From Thermococcus stetteri (lineage in GTDB: Archaea > Methanobacteriota_B > Thermococci > Thermococcales > Thermococcaceae): DNA of 64,000 nt. Positions within the stretch are counted from its first letter, which is position 1. Each line of letters starts with the position of its first letter. Positions 26,698 to 39,284 of the stretch are shown piece after piece. The translations under genes and the position numbers were made by a program. The stretch lies in contig NZ_JAGGKB010000002.1 of assembly GCF_017873335.1 (NCBI RefSeq), forward strand, positions 186,001 through 250,000. The letters run 5' to 3'. The notes under the pieces were generated by a model. It searched no databases. It saw only the letters and a program-made list of their open reading frames with translations, and was not told where the DNA came from.

Positions 26698-28646
26698 CCT
26701 ACAACTTCCACTATTTCTCCCCCTCCAGGAGGGAGAATGGCGTTCAAGTCCTCTTCCCTAACTTCATAGCCCCACTTCTTGAGTACTCCGCGGAGCTTCT
26801 TCACGAGTTCACCTTTCTTCATCGAGCCGGGCCTTATGAGGATGTATTTGTCAGTGTGGGCCTTGATAGCTTCGACCGGCGCGCAGACGACGTATTCCTC
26901 GCCCTCGTAGTTTATCACCCCAACCGCCAGTTTTAGTGGAAGGCCGTGCATCCAGTTCCTCTTGTCGTAGACCATGAAGGCGCCCTTGCCGAGGTACTCA
27001 CCGCTTGGTGCCTGCTTAGTTACCTGGTTTGGATAGGCCCAGTAGGCGTCTGCAGAGTAGAGGCCCTGGCTCCAGGCCCTGCTCATTGAAACCGCGAACT
27101 GGCAGGCCTCGAAGATTGTCTTCTCCCCGGCCTTCTGGCCGTCCTTTATGACGACATGTGGAGCACCGTAAACGTCCGCGTGGCAGTAGAGATCGTTCTC
27201 GTCCATGTGCCTCTTGATCAGAACCTCGTTGGTGCTCGCGTCCTTTCCCGCTAAGACCAGGAAGCCTTCGCTCGAGACGAACCAGCGGAACTTCTCGAAC
27301 CACTTCCTCTTTCTCCTCTCGAGCTTCTTCACGTTCAGCTCCTTCTTCTGCTCCTCTTCAATGAGCTTTTCCACCTCTTCCAGCTTCCTCTTCGTGTCCT
27401 CGTAGGCCTTCAGCGCGCCCTCGTACTTGTGCCTGAACTTCTTGGCCTTTTCATAGTAGATTTCAGCGTTCTCTCCTATGCTCTTCTCAAGGTAGAGCCT
27501 CACCTTTTTGCCGTCGAGCTCTATCGTTACGGCCTTCTCCTTCGGATCTATCCCCTTGACCATGAGCGCGACCTTGTTCCCGGCTTTCTTGCCCCCCTCT
27601 ATCCTTTTCTTGAACTCCTCCCAGCCGAGGGTCTCGGTCGCCTTCCTGAACTCCTCCAATAACCCCTCAACCAGGGCGTAGTTGGCGTAGATTGAGTCTC
27701 CTATCTCCTGGTTCTCCCTCATGGCCTTCTCGAAGCCCTTGAGCATCTCCTCCTGCTTTCTCAGAGTTGCCGTTAATTGCCTCTTCTTCTCTTCGAGTCT
27801 CCTAGTTTGCTCTATTTTGGCCTTTTCGAGGGTTATCTTCCCAAAGTACTCGTCGAGGGCCTCGCTGAAGGTGGGGAAGTAGCGCTTCTCAAGCCCCTCG
27901 TAGATTTTCAGCTCTATAGGTACGACGTCGTGCATAGTTCCGTCTTTAAAGACGATGTTCGGCTTGGGCTCGTCGTTGAAGGTTCCCATCATGGCCTCGT
28001 AGACCCTCTTCAGGTCCTCGTCGCTCAGCTCTTTCACCGGAGTCGTCTTTTCGAAGCCCGCCCTCAGGGAGATCTCCTCGGCGTACATCCCGCCCATGTT
28101 GAGCTTCCTCGCCAATGCCCTGACAAGCTCAAGCTCCTCGTTCTCCCTCATCAGCTGGAGGAACCTCTCAAAGGAGACTTCAAGTGGGTTCTCTCTAGCC
28201 GGGGGAAACTTGTACTCCGCCTTCGGTTTTATCGCTCTATCCTTGTACTCCTCATAGCGGAGAGCGGCGACTATCTTGTTTTCCGAATCCACGAGGATTA
28301 CGTTGCCCCTCCTGAAGAGCTCGCCGATGAGCGTGTAATCTCCGATTCTGATCTTGACTATCCTGTCGAACTGGTGCTGCTCTATGGCGTCTATGAAGCT
28401 GCCCCCTAAGTGCTTCCTGAGGAGCATCGTGAAGCTTGAGGGCTGTTTTGGGGCTTCCTTAATGTAGCTCGTTAGGTGGAACCTCTTTCCGGCTTCAAGG
28501 GTGAGGTCTGCCCTGCCTTCCTTCGTCCTCAGCTTGAACCTTATCTCGTCGCCGTCGTGGTAAACCTTGTCAACGCGAGAACCGACCAGCCATTGAAGTT
28601 CGCGCACGATGTAGCGTATGTCGACGGAACTCATCTCTTCCTTCAT
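26694..28646 (-). CDS. rqcH: Rqc2/NEMF/RqcH-type ribosome quality-control protein
   Basis: A 650-residue member of the NEMF family (formerly fibronectin-binding/DUF814). It has an N-terminal NFACT-N domain, a middle coiled coil (about residues 280-420, many Lys/Glu), and the NFACT-R domain with the conserved [13 protein letters not shown] and APHVVI segments. Such proteins bind stalled large subunits and add alanine tails. ATG 28646 with GGTGAG upstream is preferred to TTG 28658. Its end overlaps nikR by CTAA. Confidence 0.93.
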   Translation of the reverse strand: MKEEMSSVDIRYIVRELQWLVGSRVDKVYHDGDEIRFKLRTKEGRADLTLEAGKRFHLTSYIKEAPKQPSSFTMLLRKHLGGSFIDAIEQHQFDRIVKIRIGDYTLIGELFRRGNVILVDSENKIVAALRYEEYKDRAIKPKAEYKFPPARENPLEVSFERFLQLMRENEELELVRALARKLNMGGMYAEEISLRAGFEKTTPVKELSDEDLKRVYEAMMGTFNDEPKPNIVFKDGTMHDVVPIELKIYEGLEKRYFPTFSEALDEYFGKITLEKAKIEQTRRLEEKKRQLTATLRKQEEMLKGFEKAMRENQEIGDSIYANYALVEGLLEEFRKATETLGWEEFKKRIEGGKKAGNKVALMVKGIDPKEKAVTIELDGKKVRLYLEKSIGENAEIYYEKAKKFRHKYEGALKAYEDTKRKLEEVEKLIEEEQKKELNVKKLERRKRKWFEKFRWFVSSEGFLVLAGKDASTNEVLIKRHMDENDLYCHADVYGAPHVVIKDGQKAGEKTIFEACQFAVSMSRAWSQGLYSADAYWAYPNQVTKQAPSGEYLGKGAFMVYDKRNWMHGLPLKLAVGVINYEGEEYVVCAPVEAIKAHTDKYILIRPGSMKKGELVKKLRGVLKKWGYEVREEDLNAILPPGGGEIVEVVG

Positions 28647-28701
28647 TCTCTCACCCAAGAAGAGTTAGAGAGGGAGTTTAAAGGGCTTGTCTTTGAAGAG
28701 C

Positions 28702-28957
28702 TTACCAGGCAAAGGCTGCGAGGATCGCCGCGGCTACTGCCAGAGCGGCCCGATAAAGGTCGGATCTATCGCTTTCAAAGGCCTCGTCGAGGAAGACCCA
28801 AAGTAGTCCTGCTGCTCCTATGTCAAAGATTACCCCCTCCAAGCTTCAAGAGGTCACCAACGGGCATTGCAAGGGTCTTTATTATTGCTCCCAGCAGGAG
28901 TACCCCAACTATGCCCATCAAAATGCCCGGACCAGCTTCTTTTTTTAGGGACTTCAT
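28702..28957 (-). pseudogene. Small two-span membrane protein gene with a frameshift at a G run
   Basis: ATG 28957 with GGTGAG upstream opens a frame that begins MKSLKKEAGPGILMGIVGVL and stops at TGA 28823-28825 after 44 residues. The other frame, entered by dropping one G of the five G (complement of 28833-28837), continues with VIFDIGAAGLLWVFLDEAFE and a second hydrophobic segment to TAA 28702. Joined, the product is about 84 residues with two membrane spans and an acidic loop, which reads as one coherent protein. This may be a real indel, phase variation or an assembly error. Family unknown. Confidence 0.6.
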
Positions 28958-29095
28958 TGGACTCACCTTTGACATTTATCGGTGATGTTTAAATTAACCT
29001 TTTCCACTTGATGTAATGTACATTTTTCTACCAAGGCTCAACTGAGGACACGCTAACGTTAAATACTCATATGTGTAATCACTTCCGGTGATACT

Positions 29096-32215
<3,120 letters not shown>

Positions 32216-32251
32216 GAAAACACCCCCAAAATCAAAAAAGGAAAAAGGAAT

Positions 32252-32359
32252 TTAACCTTTTGCTCCCTTTTCAGCACTCAGGAGCTTGCTGACGCTCCAG
32301 TAAACCATGCCGATGATGATGGCCCACGCAACAAGCATGTAGATTACCCAGCTTCCCAT
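32252..32359 (-). CDS. Small subunit-like peptide of the NSS transporter (MetS-like)
   Basis: A 35-residue peptide with one membrane span (YMLVAWAIIIGMVYW) and a Lys/Glu tail, start ATG 32359 with GGTGAC upstream. It begins 10 bases after the stop of the sodium-dependent transporter gene. In bacteria some NSS transporters, such as the Corynebacterium MetP, need a similar tiny MetS subunit encoded next to them; by position and build this is the equivalent. Confidence 0.75.
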   Translation of the reverse strand: MGSWVIYMLVAWAIIIGMVYWSVSKLLSAEKGAKG

Positions 32360-32369
32360 TGTCACCACC

Positions 32370-33929
32370 TCAGACCCTGATGATTACCTCGTTCTTCTCC
32401 AGCTCCTCGGCGTACTTCTTCTTGATGGCGTAGTAGCTCTCGATGGCACCTATGATTAGCAGGATGATTATCGCAAGCCTCGCCGGCCACTCAAGGGTTG
32501 CCCGAACCAGCGGGTTGAAAGTTCCTATCATTGGGATGAGGAGCAGTATTGGCGCTATGTAGAGCGTAATCCACTTGTAAACCTCTGGAACTTTCATCCA
32601 GGCGCCCTCGTGAAGCTCCCTCCAGAAGTTGTCCGGCTTGAAGAGGTACACTGCCACCACTATGTCAAAGAACGCCAGCAGTGTCAGCTGGAAGCTTACC
32701 CATGCGTCGACCTGGTCTATGTAGCCGTCGATGTAGATAACCGGCAGGCCCGCTATGAGGTATATGAGGAACACTATCCAGGTGCCGGTTGACCTCTTGA
32801 TGTTCATGTCCTCCTCGAGCATTGCCACGATGTAGTTGTACATGGCTATAGCTGATGTAAACCCTGCAAACCACAGCAGGAGGAACCAGAGGGGACCAAA
32901 GAACCTCCCGATGTCCCCCATGCTGACGAAGACGTTGGGGAAGCTGGTGTATGAGAATCCAAGGCCGAATTTCTTCCCGATCCACTTGAGTGCCTCGTTC
33001 TTGCCCTGCTCAAGAACGTCCGCCGGAAGGATCTTGGGGGCATAGGCCGTGGCGAGTGGAATTGCTATTGAGCCACCGAGAACGACTTCGGCGAACTCGT
33101 TGAGCGAAACCGTGGCTATTCCCGAAAGGGCAACGTCATCCTTCGGACCGAGGTAGCTCGCGTAGTTCTGGATGATGCCCATACCGAGGGAGAGGGTGAA
33201 GAATATCTGGCCCGTTGCCGCCAGCATTACCTGCCAGAGGTGGTCCTTCAGGTAGCCCCAGTTGGGACTCCAGATGAACTTGAATCCATCGATGGTGCTC
33301 CAGTTGGGGTCAACCGGAGTGCCCAGCGTGAAGATATAGGCTACCATGAGGATTGCGAAGATGTACAGGAGCGGCATCATAACCTTGACCCAGCGCTCGA
33401 TACCCTTGCTGACACCCTGGCCAACTGTTATTGCCAGCAAAATTACAGTTATACCCCAGAACACCATTACCTGGCCGTGGTTGCTGAGGTAGTTGCCGAA
33501 GAATTCTCCGGTGTTCTGGCCAAAGTATGCTCCTGTTGCGCTGAAGTACGTGTACGCTGCCGACCAGCCTATGAGGTGCAGGTAGTAGCTGTTGAGCAAC
33601 ACAGTCAGGGAGAGGGCTAGCATTCCAGAGATTACACCGAACCAGAAGGCCGTTCTGGGTTTAACGCTCTCCCTTGCCATCAGGTAGTAGGTAGGACCGA
33701 GGGTACCGTGGCCATACTTGCCACCGTAGCGACCGGCAACCCACTCAACCCACATCACTGGGATACCGAGGAAGAATAGCGCTATGAAGTACGGCACCAT
33801 AAAGGCGCCGCCACCGTTCTGGGCAACCTGGGTCGGGAACCTTACGAAGTTACCAAGGCCGACTGCGTTTCCAGCCATGGCTAAAATCAAACCAATCTTA
33901 GTAGCCCATTGATCCCTTTGGGCTTCCAT
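32370..33929 (-). CDS. Sodium-dependent amino acid transporter, NSS (SNF) family
   Basis: A 519-residue transporter with about 12 membrane segments. The NSS signature WATKIGLILAMAGNAVGLGN and FVRFPTQVAQNGGGAF (TM1 region) is intact, and the ion site serine/asparagine region in TM8 is present. It would import an amino acid using sodium; the substrate is not predictable. ATG 33929 follows GGAGGTGAG. A palindrome sits in its promoter. Confidence 0.93.
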   Translation of the reverse strand: MEAQRDQWATKIGLILAMAGNAVGLGNFVRFPTQVAQNGGGAFMVPYFIALFFLGIPVMWVEWVAGRYGGKYGHGTLGPTYYLMARESVKPRTAFWFGVISGMLALSLTVLLNSYYLHLIGWSAAYTYFSATGAYFGQNTGEFFGNYLSNHGQVMVFWGITVILLAITVGQGVSKGIERWVKVMMPLLYIFAILMVAYIFTLGTPVDPNWSTIDGFKFIWSPNWGYLKDHLWQVMLAATGQIFFTLSLGMGIIQNYASYLGPKDDVALSGIATVSLNEFAEVVLGGSIAIPLATAYAPKILPADVLEQGKNEALKWIGKKFGLGFSYTSFPNVFVSMGDIGRFFGPLWFLLLWFAGFTSAIAMYNYIVAMLEEDMNIKRSTGTWIVFLIYLIAGLPVIYIDGYIDQVDAWVSFQLTLLAFFDIVVAVYLFKPDNFWRELHEGAWMKVPEVYKWITLYIAPILLLIPMIGTFNPLVRATLEWPARLAIIILLIIGAIESYYAIKKKYAEELEKNEVIIRV

Positions 33930-33971
33930 TATATCTCACCTCCGATCCTGTTGGTATTTAATCGGGCCGAC

Positions 33972-34004
33972 GTGCCCATAGTACGGGCACTGTGTATATA
34001 TCCT
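33972..34004 (-). promoter_or_regulatory. Promoter and palindrome upstream of the NSS transporter
   Basis: On the minus strand GATATATAC (about 33993-34001) acts as TATA box. Just downstream, GTGCCC (33972-33977) and GGGCAC (33985-33990) form a perfect inverted repeat with a 7-base centre, at the expected position between TATA box and transcription start, suited to a repressor. The regulator is unknown. Confidence 0.5.
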
Positions 34005-34153
34005 GTTGTGATATAAAAAGCTTTTGAAAGGTAGTTTTCGACAAAAGACGATTTACTTAAGAGTAAAATAATCAATATTCCCCTTTTGTCACTTTTTTAA
34101 ACCTATCTTGAGTTGTTAGGTTGTTTTGGATATTTTGACAACTCATGGAAAAA

Positions 34154-34165
34154 TAATTTTAAATG
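34154..34165 (+). promoter_or_regulatory. TATA box of the C/D box sRNA
   Basis: TAATTTTAAATG lies about 25 bases upstream of the predicted sRNA 5' end, the normal archaeal distance. Confidence 0.45.
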
Positions 34166-34184
34166 GGGCTTTCCTACTGTTCTC

Positions 34185-34242
34185 GCCCGATGACTGGAAA
34201 GAGAGTGAGCTGATCTGTGATGATCGACTTCTCGCTGAGGGC
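34185..34242 (+). ncRNA. C/D box guide sRNA (2'-O-methylation guide)
   Basis: A 58-base element with all archaeal C/D features in order: terminal stem GCCC (34185-34188) with GGGC (34239-34242); C box GATGA (34189-34193, first base variant); D' box CTGA (34210-34213); C' box GTGATGA (34217-34223), perfect; D box CTGA (34235-34238). The guides are about 16 bases before D' and 11 before D. It would direct the fibrillarin/Nop5/L7Ae complex to 2'-O-methylate RNA; targets were not identified. It stands alone between the transporter and gdhA promoters. Confidence 0.8.
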
Positions 34243-34418
34243 ATCTCCCCTTTCCTTATGGGCTCTGATGAACGTAAAAGTCCTTTAGTGTATACAAATT
34301 TCTCGATGCACATCCCTCCTTTTGACGAAATCTCCGAGAATCGTCCTTTGTTCTTTTGGAAATTTCAGTATCTAACTTTTTGTTCAAAACAGACTGTTTT
34401 CCAGCCCGTTTATCGAAA

Positions 34419-34430
34419 GGTTTATATATG
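34419..34430 (+). promoter_or_regulatory. Strong promoter of gdhA
   Basis: GGTTTATATATG with the preceding CGAAA (a B-recognition-like element) is a near-consensus archaeal promoter 50 bases before the gdhA start. It fits with the high expression known for this enzyme in Thermococcales. Confidence 0.8.
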
Positions 34431-34477
34431 CAAACGCCTAACCAAACCTCGCAGATTACCGAAATGAGGTGGTACGA

Positions 34478-35743
34478 ATGGTCGAGATTGACCCCTTTGA
34501 GATGGCCATACAGCAGCTTGAGAGGGCTGCCCAGTTCATGGACATAAGCGAAGAGGCCCTCGAGTGGCTCAAGAAGCCTATGAGGATTGTTGAGGTTAGC
34601 GTTCCCGTCGAGATGGACGACGGTTCTGTCAAGGTTTTCACCGGTTTCCGCGTTCAGCACAACTGGGCCCGCGGTCCGACCAAGGGTGGCATAAGGTGGC
34701 ACCCGGCCGAGACCCTCAGCACCGTTAAGGCCCTCGCCACCTGGATGACCTGGAAGGTTGCCGTCGTTGACCTCCCCTACGGTGGAGGTAAGGGTGGCAT
34801 CATCGTTGACCCGAAGAAGCTCTCTGAGAGGGAGCAGGAGAGGCTCGCTAGGAGCTACATAAGGGCCGTCTACGACGTCATTGGTCCATGGACCGACATC
34901 CCGGCCCCTGACGTTTACACCAACCCGAAGATCATGGCTTGGATGATGGACGAGTACGAGACAATCATGAGGAGGAAGGGCCCGGCCTTCGGTGTCATTA
35001 CCGGAAAGCCGCCGGGAGTCGGCGGTATCGTCGCAAGGATGGACGCCACCGCTCGCGGTGCCGCCTTCACGATCAGGGAAGCCGCTAAGGCCCTCGGCTG
35101 GGACGAGCTCAAGGGCAAGACCATAGCCATACAGGGCTACGGTAACGCCGGCTACTACCTCCACAAGATAATGAGCGAGGAGTTCGGCATGAAGGTCGTC
35201 GCGGTGAGCGACAGCAAGGGCGGCATCTACAACCCGGACGGGCTCCCGCCGGCTGATGAGGTTCTCAAGTGGAAGAAGGAGCACGGCTCAGTCAAGGACA
35301 TGCCCGGAACCCAGGCCATCACCAACGAGGAGCTCCTCGAGCTTGAGGTCGACATCCTCGCCCCGGCTGCCATAGAGGAGGTCATCACCGAGAAGAACGC
35401 CGACAACATCAAGGCCAAGATCGTCGCTGAAGTGGCCAACGGTCCGGTTACCCCGGAGGCCGACGAGATACTCTACGAAAAGGGCATCCTCCAGATCCCG
35501 GACTTCCTGTGCAACGCCGGTGGCGTCACCGTCAGCTACTTCGAGTGGGTTCAGAACATAAACGGCTTCTACTGGACCGTCGAGGAGACCCGGAAGAGGC
35601 TCGACGACAAGATGACCAAGGCCTTCTGGGATGTCTTCAACACCCACAAGGAGAAGAACATCCACATGAGGGACGCTGCCTACGTCGTCGCCGTCAGCAG
35701 GGTCTACGAGGCAATGAAGCACCGCGGATGGGTGAAGAAGTGA
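34478..35743 (+). CDS. gdhA: Glutamate dehydrogenase
   Basis: A 421-residue NAD(P)-dependent dehydrogenase linking glutamate and 2-oxoglutarate plus ammonia. The catalytic lysine is in GGGKGGI (after LPYG), and the dinucleotide-binding fold starts at [11 protein letters not shown]. Length and sequence are those of the hyperthermophilic hexameric enzyme. ATG 34478 is used; GTG 34469 belongs to the ribosome binding site GAGGTGGT. A T-rich stretch follows the stop. Confidence 0.96.
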   Translation: MVEIDPFEMAIQQLERAAQFMDISEEALEWLKKPMRIVEVSVPVEMDDGSVKVFTGFRVQHNWARGPTKGGIRWHPAETLSTVKALATWMTWKVAVVDLPYGGGKGGIIVDPKKLSEREQERLARSYIRAVYDVIGPWTDIPAPDVYTNPKIMAWMMDEYETIMRRKGPAFGVITGKPPGVGGIVARMDATARGAAFTIREAAKALGWDELKGKTIAIQGYGNAGYYLHKIMSEEFGMKVVAVSDSKGGIYNPDGLPPADEVLKWKKEHGSVKDMPGTQAITNEELLELEVDILAPAAIEEVITEKNADNIKAKIVAEVANGPVTPEADEILYEKGILQIPDFLCNAGGVTVSYFEWVQNINGFYWTVEETRKRLDDKMTKAFWDVFNTHKEKNIHMRDAAYVVAVSRVYEAMKHRGWVKK

Positions 35744-35766
35744 TTTCTTCTCCCTCTTTTTCTCTT
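35744..35766 (+). terminator. Probable T-rich terminator of gdhA
   Basis: The stop codon is followed by TTTCTTCTCCCTCTTTTTC, an oligo-T rich stretch of the type that ends archaeal transcripts, in the gap before the convergent liv operon. Confidence 0.45.
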
Positions 35767-35831
35767 GTCTCGCGATGTTACTGAGGCTGATTTTCTAACC
35801 AAGAAGGGAAAGGAAAAAACAAAATTAAAAA

Positions 35832-36851
35832 TCAGCCCCTCTTCTTGATTGGTTCCGTCTTTATCATTCCCTCCTTTATAAGCCCTTCTGGCCTGTAGTA
35901 GAGTATCAGCAGTGCTAAGATGCCGAACAGCATGTACTCAAGCCACACCGGCTCGAAGGGCAGGTGGAGCAGGCTTGAAATCTGGAACTTGTAAGCCTCT
36001 ATCAGGACCTTCAGCGTTACGAAGACGGCAGTCCCGAGCAGTACTCCCCTATTGTTGCCCCTTCCACCGAGCAATATCATAATGAACGGGTAGAACGTCC
36101 ACTCGACCCTTGAGAAGGAACTGCTTATCAGGTTGAGCGCATGAAAGCCGTAGAGCACCCCAGCTAACGCGGCTATTCCCGAGCCGATAACCGAGGCATT
36201 TATCCTGATGTTCATGAGGTCCCTCCCGAAGGCTATCACAACCGTCTCGTTCTCCCTGTGGGCCTTGAGCAACCTGCCGAAGGGTGTGTTCAACAGCCTC
36301 TCGGCGAAGAGATAAACCAGCAGGGCCATCAGCAGGGTTATCCCGATAAACGTCCACTCCCTTGTGTTTCCGGAGAGGAAAGCTAAGGGGTCGGGCACCG
36401 AGGTTCCGTAGTAGCCCCCCATGAGGGACGGCGTGTAGTAGGCCAGCATGAACGTAACCTCGGCTATGGCCAGCAGGGTCATTCCAAGGTAGTCCTCGCG
36501 GAGCCTCAAGCTGGGGAGTATGAAGATGGCCCCCATCACGGCACCAAAGAGGAAGGCGAGGGCGAGCGCAGCCAGCAGGTAGATGATTCCATAGGCTGGA
36601 TGAGTAGCGAAGAGGTCGTCCGCCTTTGAGACTAGGTCTGTGGTTCCGGTTATGAGGTCTCCGCTGACCCCGAGGATGTGCATTAGAACCCTGTTCAGGA
36701 TTCCTCCAACTGCTATTGCTCCTATCAGAACCGCAAAGTGCCTTCCGAAGTTCGGTATCCCCGTGTAGCCGTACTCAATGTTCAGGCTTATGTTGACTAT
36801 CGTGTAAATGCCGATCCACACGAGTATCAGCTGAAGGACTTCAGCTATCAT
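35832..36851 (-). CDS. livM: Branched-chain amino acid ABC transporter permease
   Basis: A 339-residue LivM-type permease with about nine membrane segments and the coupling segment FGRLLKAHRENE near residues 198-210. It is the last gene of a livK-livG-livF-livH-livM operon and overlaps livH by four bases (ATGA). Confidence 0.9.
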   Translation of the reverse strand: MIAEVLQLILVWIGIYTIVNISLNIEYGYTGIPNFGRHFAVLIGAIAVGGILNRVLMHILGVSGDLITGTTDLVSKADDLFATHPAYGIIYLLAALALAFLFGAVMGAIFILPSLRLREDYLGMTLLAIAEVTFMLAYYTPSLMGGYYGTSVPDPLAFLSGNTREWTFIGITLLMALLVYLFAERLLNTPFGRLLKAHRENETVVIAFGRDLMNIRINASVIGSGIAALAGVLYGFHALNLISSSFSRVEWTFYPFIMILLGGRGNNRGVLLGTAVFVTLKVLIEAYKFQISSLLHLPFEPVWLEYMLFGILALLILYYRPEGLIKEGMIKTEPIKKRG

Positions 36852-37753
36852 CCCATCAGCCTCCTCCAGAGCTTCGTTCCGGTTATCCCCTCGGGCAGAA
36901 CGAGGAGAACCACCACCATTATCAGGAGCGAGACGACCTTGCTGTAAACCAGCACCCCAGTCCCAAGGACGTCTGAGAGGCCGTAGGTTACCAAAGATTC
37001 AGAGAGCCCTATTATGTAGCCTCCGATTAGGCCCCCGGCTATGTTCCTAAGACCCCCGACGATGCTCGCGGCAAATACTGACACGATGATGAATCCTCCT
37101 GTTCCTGGAACCGTTTCCTGAAGGAAGGGAAGAACTGCACCAACCATCCCCGCTACCGCCGCTGCCAGAAACCACGAGAACAACCTGGTCATCTCGACGT
37201 CTATTCCCATGGCCTCAGCCAGTGCGGGGTTCTCCATAGAAGCTCTCAGCGCTATCCCGAACTTGGTTTTGTAGAGCAGGATGTATAGTCCCAACAGCGT
37301 TCCGAGGACGAGGAGGGTTGACATCACCAGCCTTCCAGGGACGTTCCCAATGGTGAAGTCTATGTTGGTAAACACGAACTTGCTGGCGTTCCTCTTGAAG
37401 AGGCCGCTGAGGTAGTCTGAGTACGCTCCAAGGGAGCCGTAGAGGATTATGTCTATCGCCAGCGTGGCCATCATCAGCATGTCAACGGATGCGCCCTTTT
37501 TTATGAGGGGTCTTATCGTCAGTAGGTAAACCGCCGTTCCGAAGAGCCCCCCGATTATGAAGGCCGGAACGACCGCAATGTAGGGGTTAATCCCCCACGC
37601 AACGAGCAGGGTGTATGCCAAGTATGAGCCAATGACCGCGAAGGAGCCGTGGGCAAAGTTAGGAACGGCCGTTGTAATGTACGTTAAGGTCAACCCTAGG
37701 GCGAGTAGGGCGAGCAGGTTGGCGTAAGTAATCGCACCGTCAATCACTCCCAT
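36848..37753 (-). CDS. livH: Branched-chain amino acid ABC transporter permease
   Basis: A 301-residue LivH-type permease. The N-terminal [20 protein letters not shown] and the coupling region [12 protein letters not shown] are typical. The start is ATG 37753, which lies inside the end of livF (14-base overlap); the longer frame upstream of it is the livF shadow. Confidence 0.9.
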   Translation of the reverse strand: MGVIDGAITYANLLALLALGLTLTYITTAVPNFAHGSFAVIGSYLAYTLLVAWGINPYIAVVPAFIIGGLFGTAVYLLTIRPLIKKGASVDMLMMATLAIDIILYGSLGAYSDYLSGLFKRNASKFVFTNIDFTIGNVPGRLVMSTLLVLGTLLGLYILLYKTKFGIALRASMENPALAEAMGIDVEMTRLFSWFLAAAVAGMVGAVLPFLQETVPGTGGFIIVSVFAASIVGGLRNIAGGLIGGYIIGLSESLVTYGLSDVLGTGVLVYSKVVSLLIMVVVLLVLPEGITGTKLWRRLMG

Positions 37754-38480
37754 CCTCAACCACCTCCAGCTCCTCAACGACACCGAGGAAGTGCTTCCTG
37801 TATTTCTCATCGGTCAGGAGCGGCTCTGGACTGCCCTCATAGAACACTCTCCCGCTTACGAGCATGTAAGCCTTATCGCTTATCTCGAGGGCTTTTATGG
37901 CGTTCTGTTCGACGAGGAGGACCGTTATCCCGTGGTCGTCCCTCATCTCTAGTATCTTTGAGAATATTACATCGGCCAGCTTTGGGGCCAGCTGTGCCGT
38001 CGGCTCGTCGAGGAGGAGAAGTTCGCTATTTCTGACCAAAGCCGTCGCCATCGCCAAAAACTGCCTCTGGCCGCCGCTTAAATTGCCAGCCTTTTTGTTG
38101 AGTATCTTTTTAAGGTCCGGGAAGACAGACAAAGCCAGCTCAAGCCTCTTCCTAAACTCGTTCTCGCTGAGGATGTAGCCGGCCATCTTCAGGTTCTCCA
38201 TCACCGTCAGGTTCGTGAAGACGTTGTTGGTCTGTGGCAGGTACGCCATTCCCATTCTGGTCCTCCTGAATGAAGGAAGCTTGGTGATGTCCTTCCCTTT
38301 GAACCTTATCGAGCCGGAATAGACGTTGGTCAGTCCAAACACCGTTTTCAAGAAGGTGGACTTACCGGAGCCGTTGGGGCCAACTATCGTGGTTACCTTT
38401 CCCTTCTCGGCCTTAACGCTCACATCAAAGAGGATCTGGAGCTTTCCATAGCCCGCATTAACCTTCTCAGTTTCGAGCAT
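37740..38480 (-). CDS. livF: Branched-chain amino acid ABC transporter ATPase
   Basis: A 246-residue ATPase with Walker [10 protein letters not shown], signature [10 protein letters not shown], Walker [10 protein letters not shown] and switch His in the following strand. It starts two bases after livG ends, and is intact, unlike livG. Confidence 0.93.
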   Translation of the reverse strand: MLETEKVNAGYGKLQILFDVSVKAEKGKVTTIVGPNGSGKSTFLKTVFGLTNVYSGSIRFKGKDITKLPSFRRTRMGMAYLPQTNNVFTNLTVMENLKMAGYILSENEFRKRLELALSVFPDLKKILNKKAGNLSGGQRQFLAMATALVRNSELLLLDEPTAQLAPKLADVIFSKILEMRDDHGITVLLVEQNAIKALEISDKAYMLVSGRVFYEGSPEPLLTDEKYRKHFLGVVEELEVVEDGSD

Positions 38481-38482
38481 CT

Positions 38483-39245
38483 TTATCCCCCCATGTAGAT
38501 CTCAGCCACCCTCGGATCGTTCACTACTCTCTCTATGCCCTCCTTCCCCCTTCCCTCAGTCAGTATTTTGCCGTTGAACATGACGTAAAGGTGGTCAACG
38601 TAACCGAGGACTATGTCGAGTCTGTGTTCTATGAGGAGGACGGTTATCCCTTCTTTTTTCAGCTCGACAAGCTTTTGTAGTATGTCGTGCGCCAGCGAAG
38701 GGGCTACTCCGGCAACTGGCTCGTCCATGACTATCATCCTCGGCCTCGTCATCAACGCCCTTCCTATCTCGAGGAGCTTTATCTGGCCGCCGCTGAGCGT
38801 TCCGGCCGGTCTATCCCACAGGTGGTCAAGTTTAAGGAACTTAAGAAGCGAGAAGGCCCTTTCAACGAGTTCCTCTTCAGTTTTTAGCCATGAATTCTTC
38901 TTCAAGGCGGAGAGAGGTTTTTCTCCCGGGTGAACGTTAGCTATGAGTAGGTTTTCTATCACGCTCATACTCTTCAGGATTTGAGGGGTCTGAAAGGTTC
39001 TCACAATACCGTGGTGGTAAAATTTCGTTGGGTTCTTTATTCGTTATATTCTTACCAGAAAAGATCACACTACCTGAATCAGCCTTCAAGAAACCCGTTA
39101 TAAGGTTTATCAGGGTAGACTTGCCAGAACCGTTTGGACCGATTATTAGTGTTAGTGTTCTCTCGTCAACGTCTATACTAACCCCGTCAACGGCCCTCAG
39201 TCCGCCAAAGGTCTTCACGAGGTCTCTGGTCTGCAGCAGAGCCAT
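38483..39245 (-). pseudogene. livG: Branched-chain amino acid ABC transporter ATPase, frameshifted
   Basis: Two frames together give one LivG of about 253 residues. ATG 39245 (GGTGAT upstream) encodes Walker [10 protein letters not shown] up to NKEPNEI; the second frame takes up YHHGIVRTFQTPQIL and runs through LSGGQ and the Walker B MIVMDEPVAG to the stop at 38483. Removing one T from the TTTT (complement of AAAA at 39019-39022) restores a continuous frame. As read, the gene is broken and the importer would lack one ATPase. A sequencing error is an equally simple explanation. Confidence 0.85.
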
Positions 39246-39284
39246 CGCATCACCCCCTGAGGATTAGAAACAAAAGAAGAAAGC

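Noticed and set aside
33990-34015. Possible glycolytic regulator (TATCAC-N5-GTGATA) site upstream of the transporter
   Set aside because: Only one half-site matches (TATCAC); the other half is GATATA.
34126-34467. 113-codon open frame upstream of gdhA
   Set aside because: It starts at TTG without a ribosome binding site and runs through the C/D box sRNA and the gdhA TATA box.
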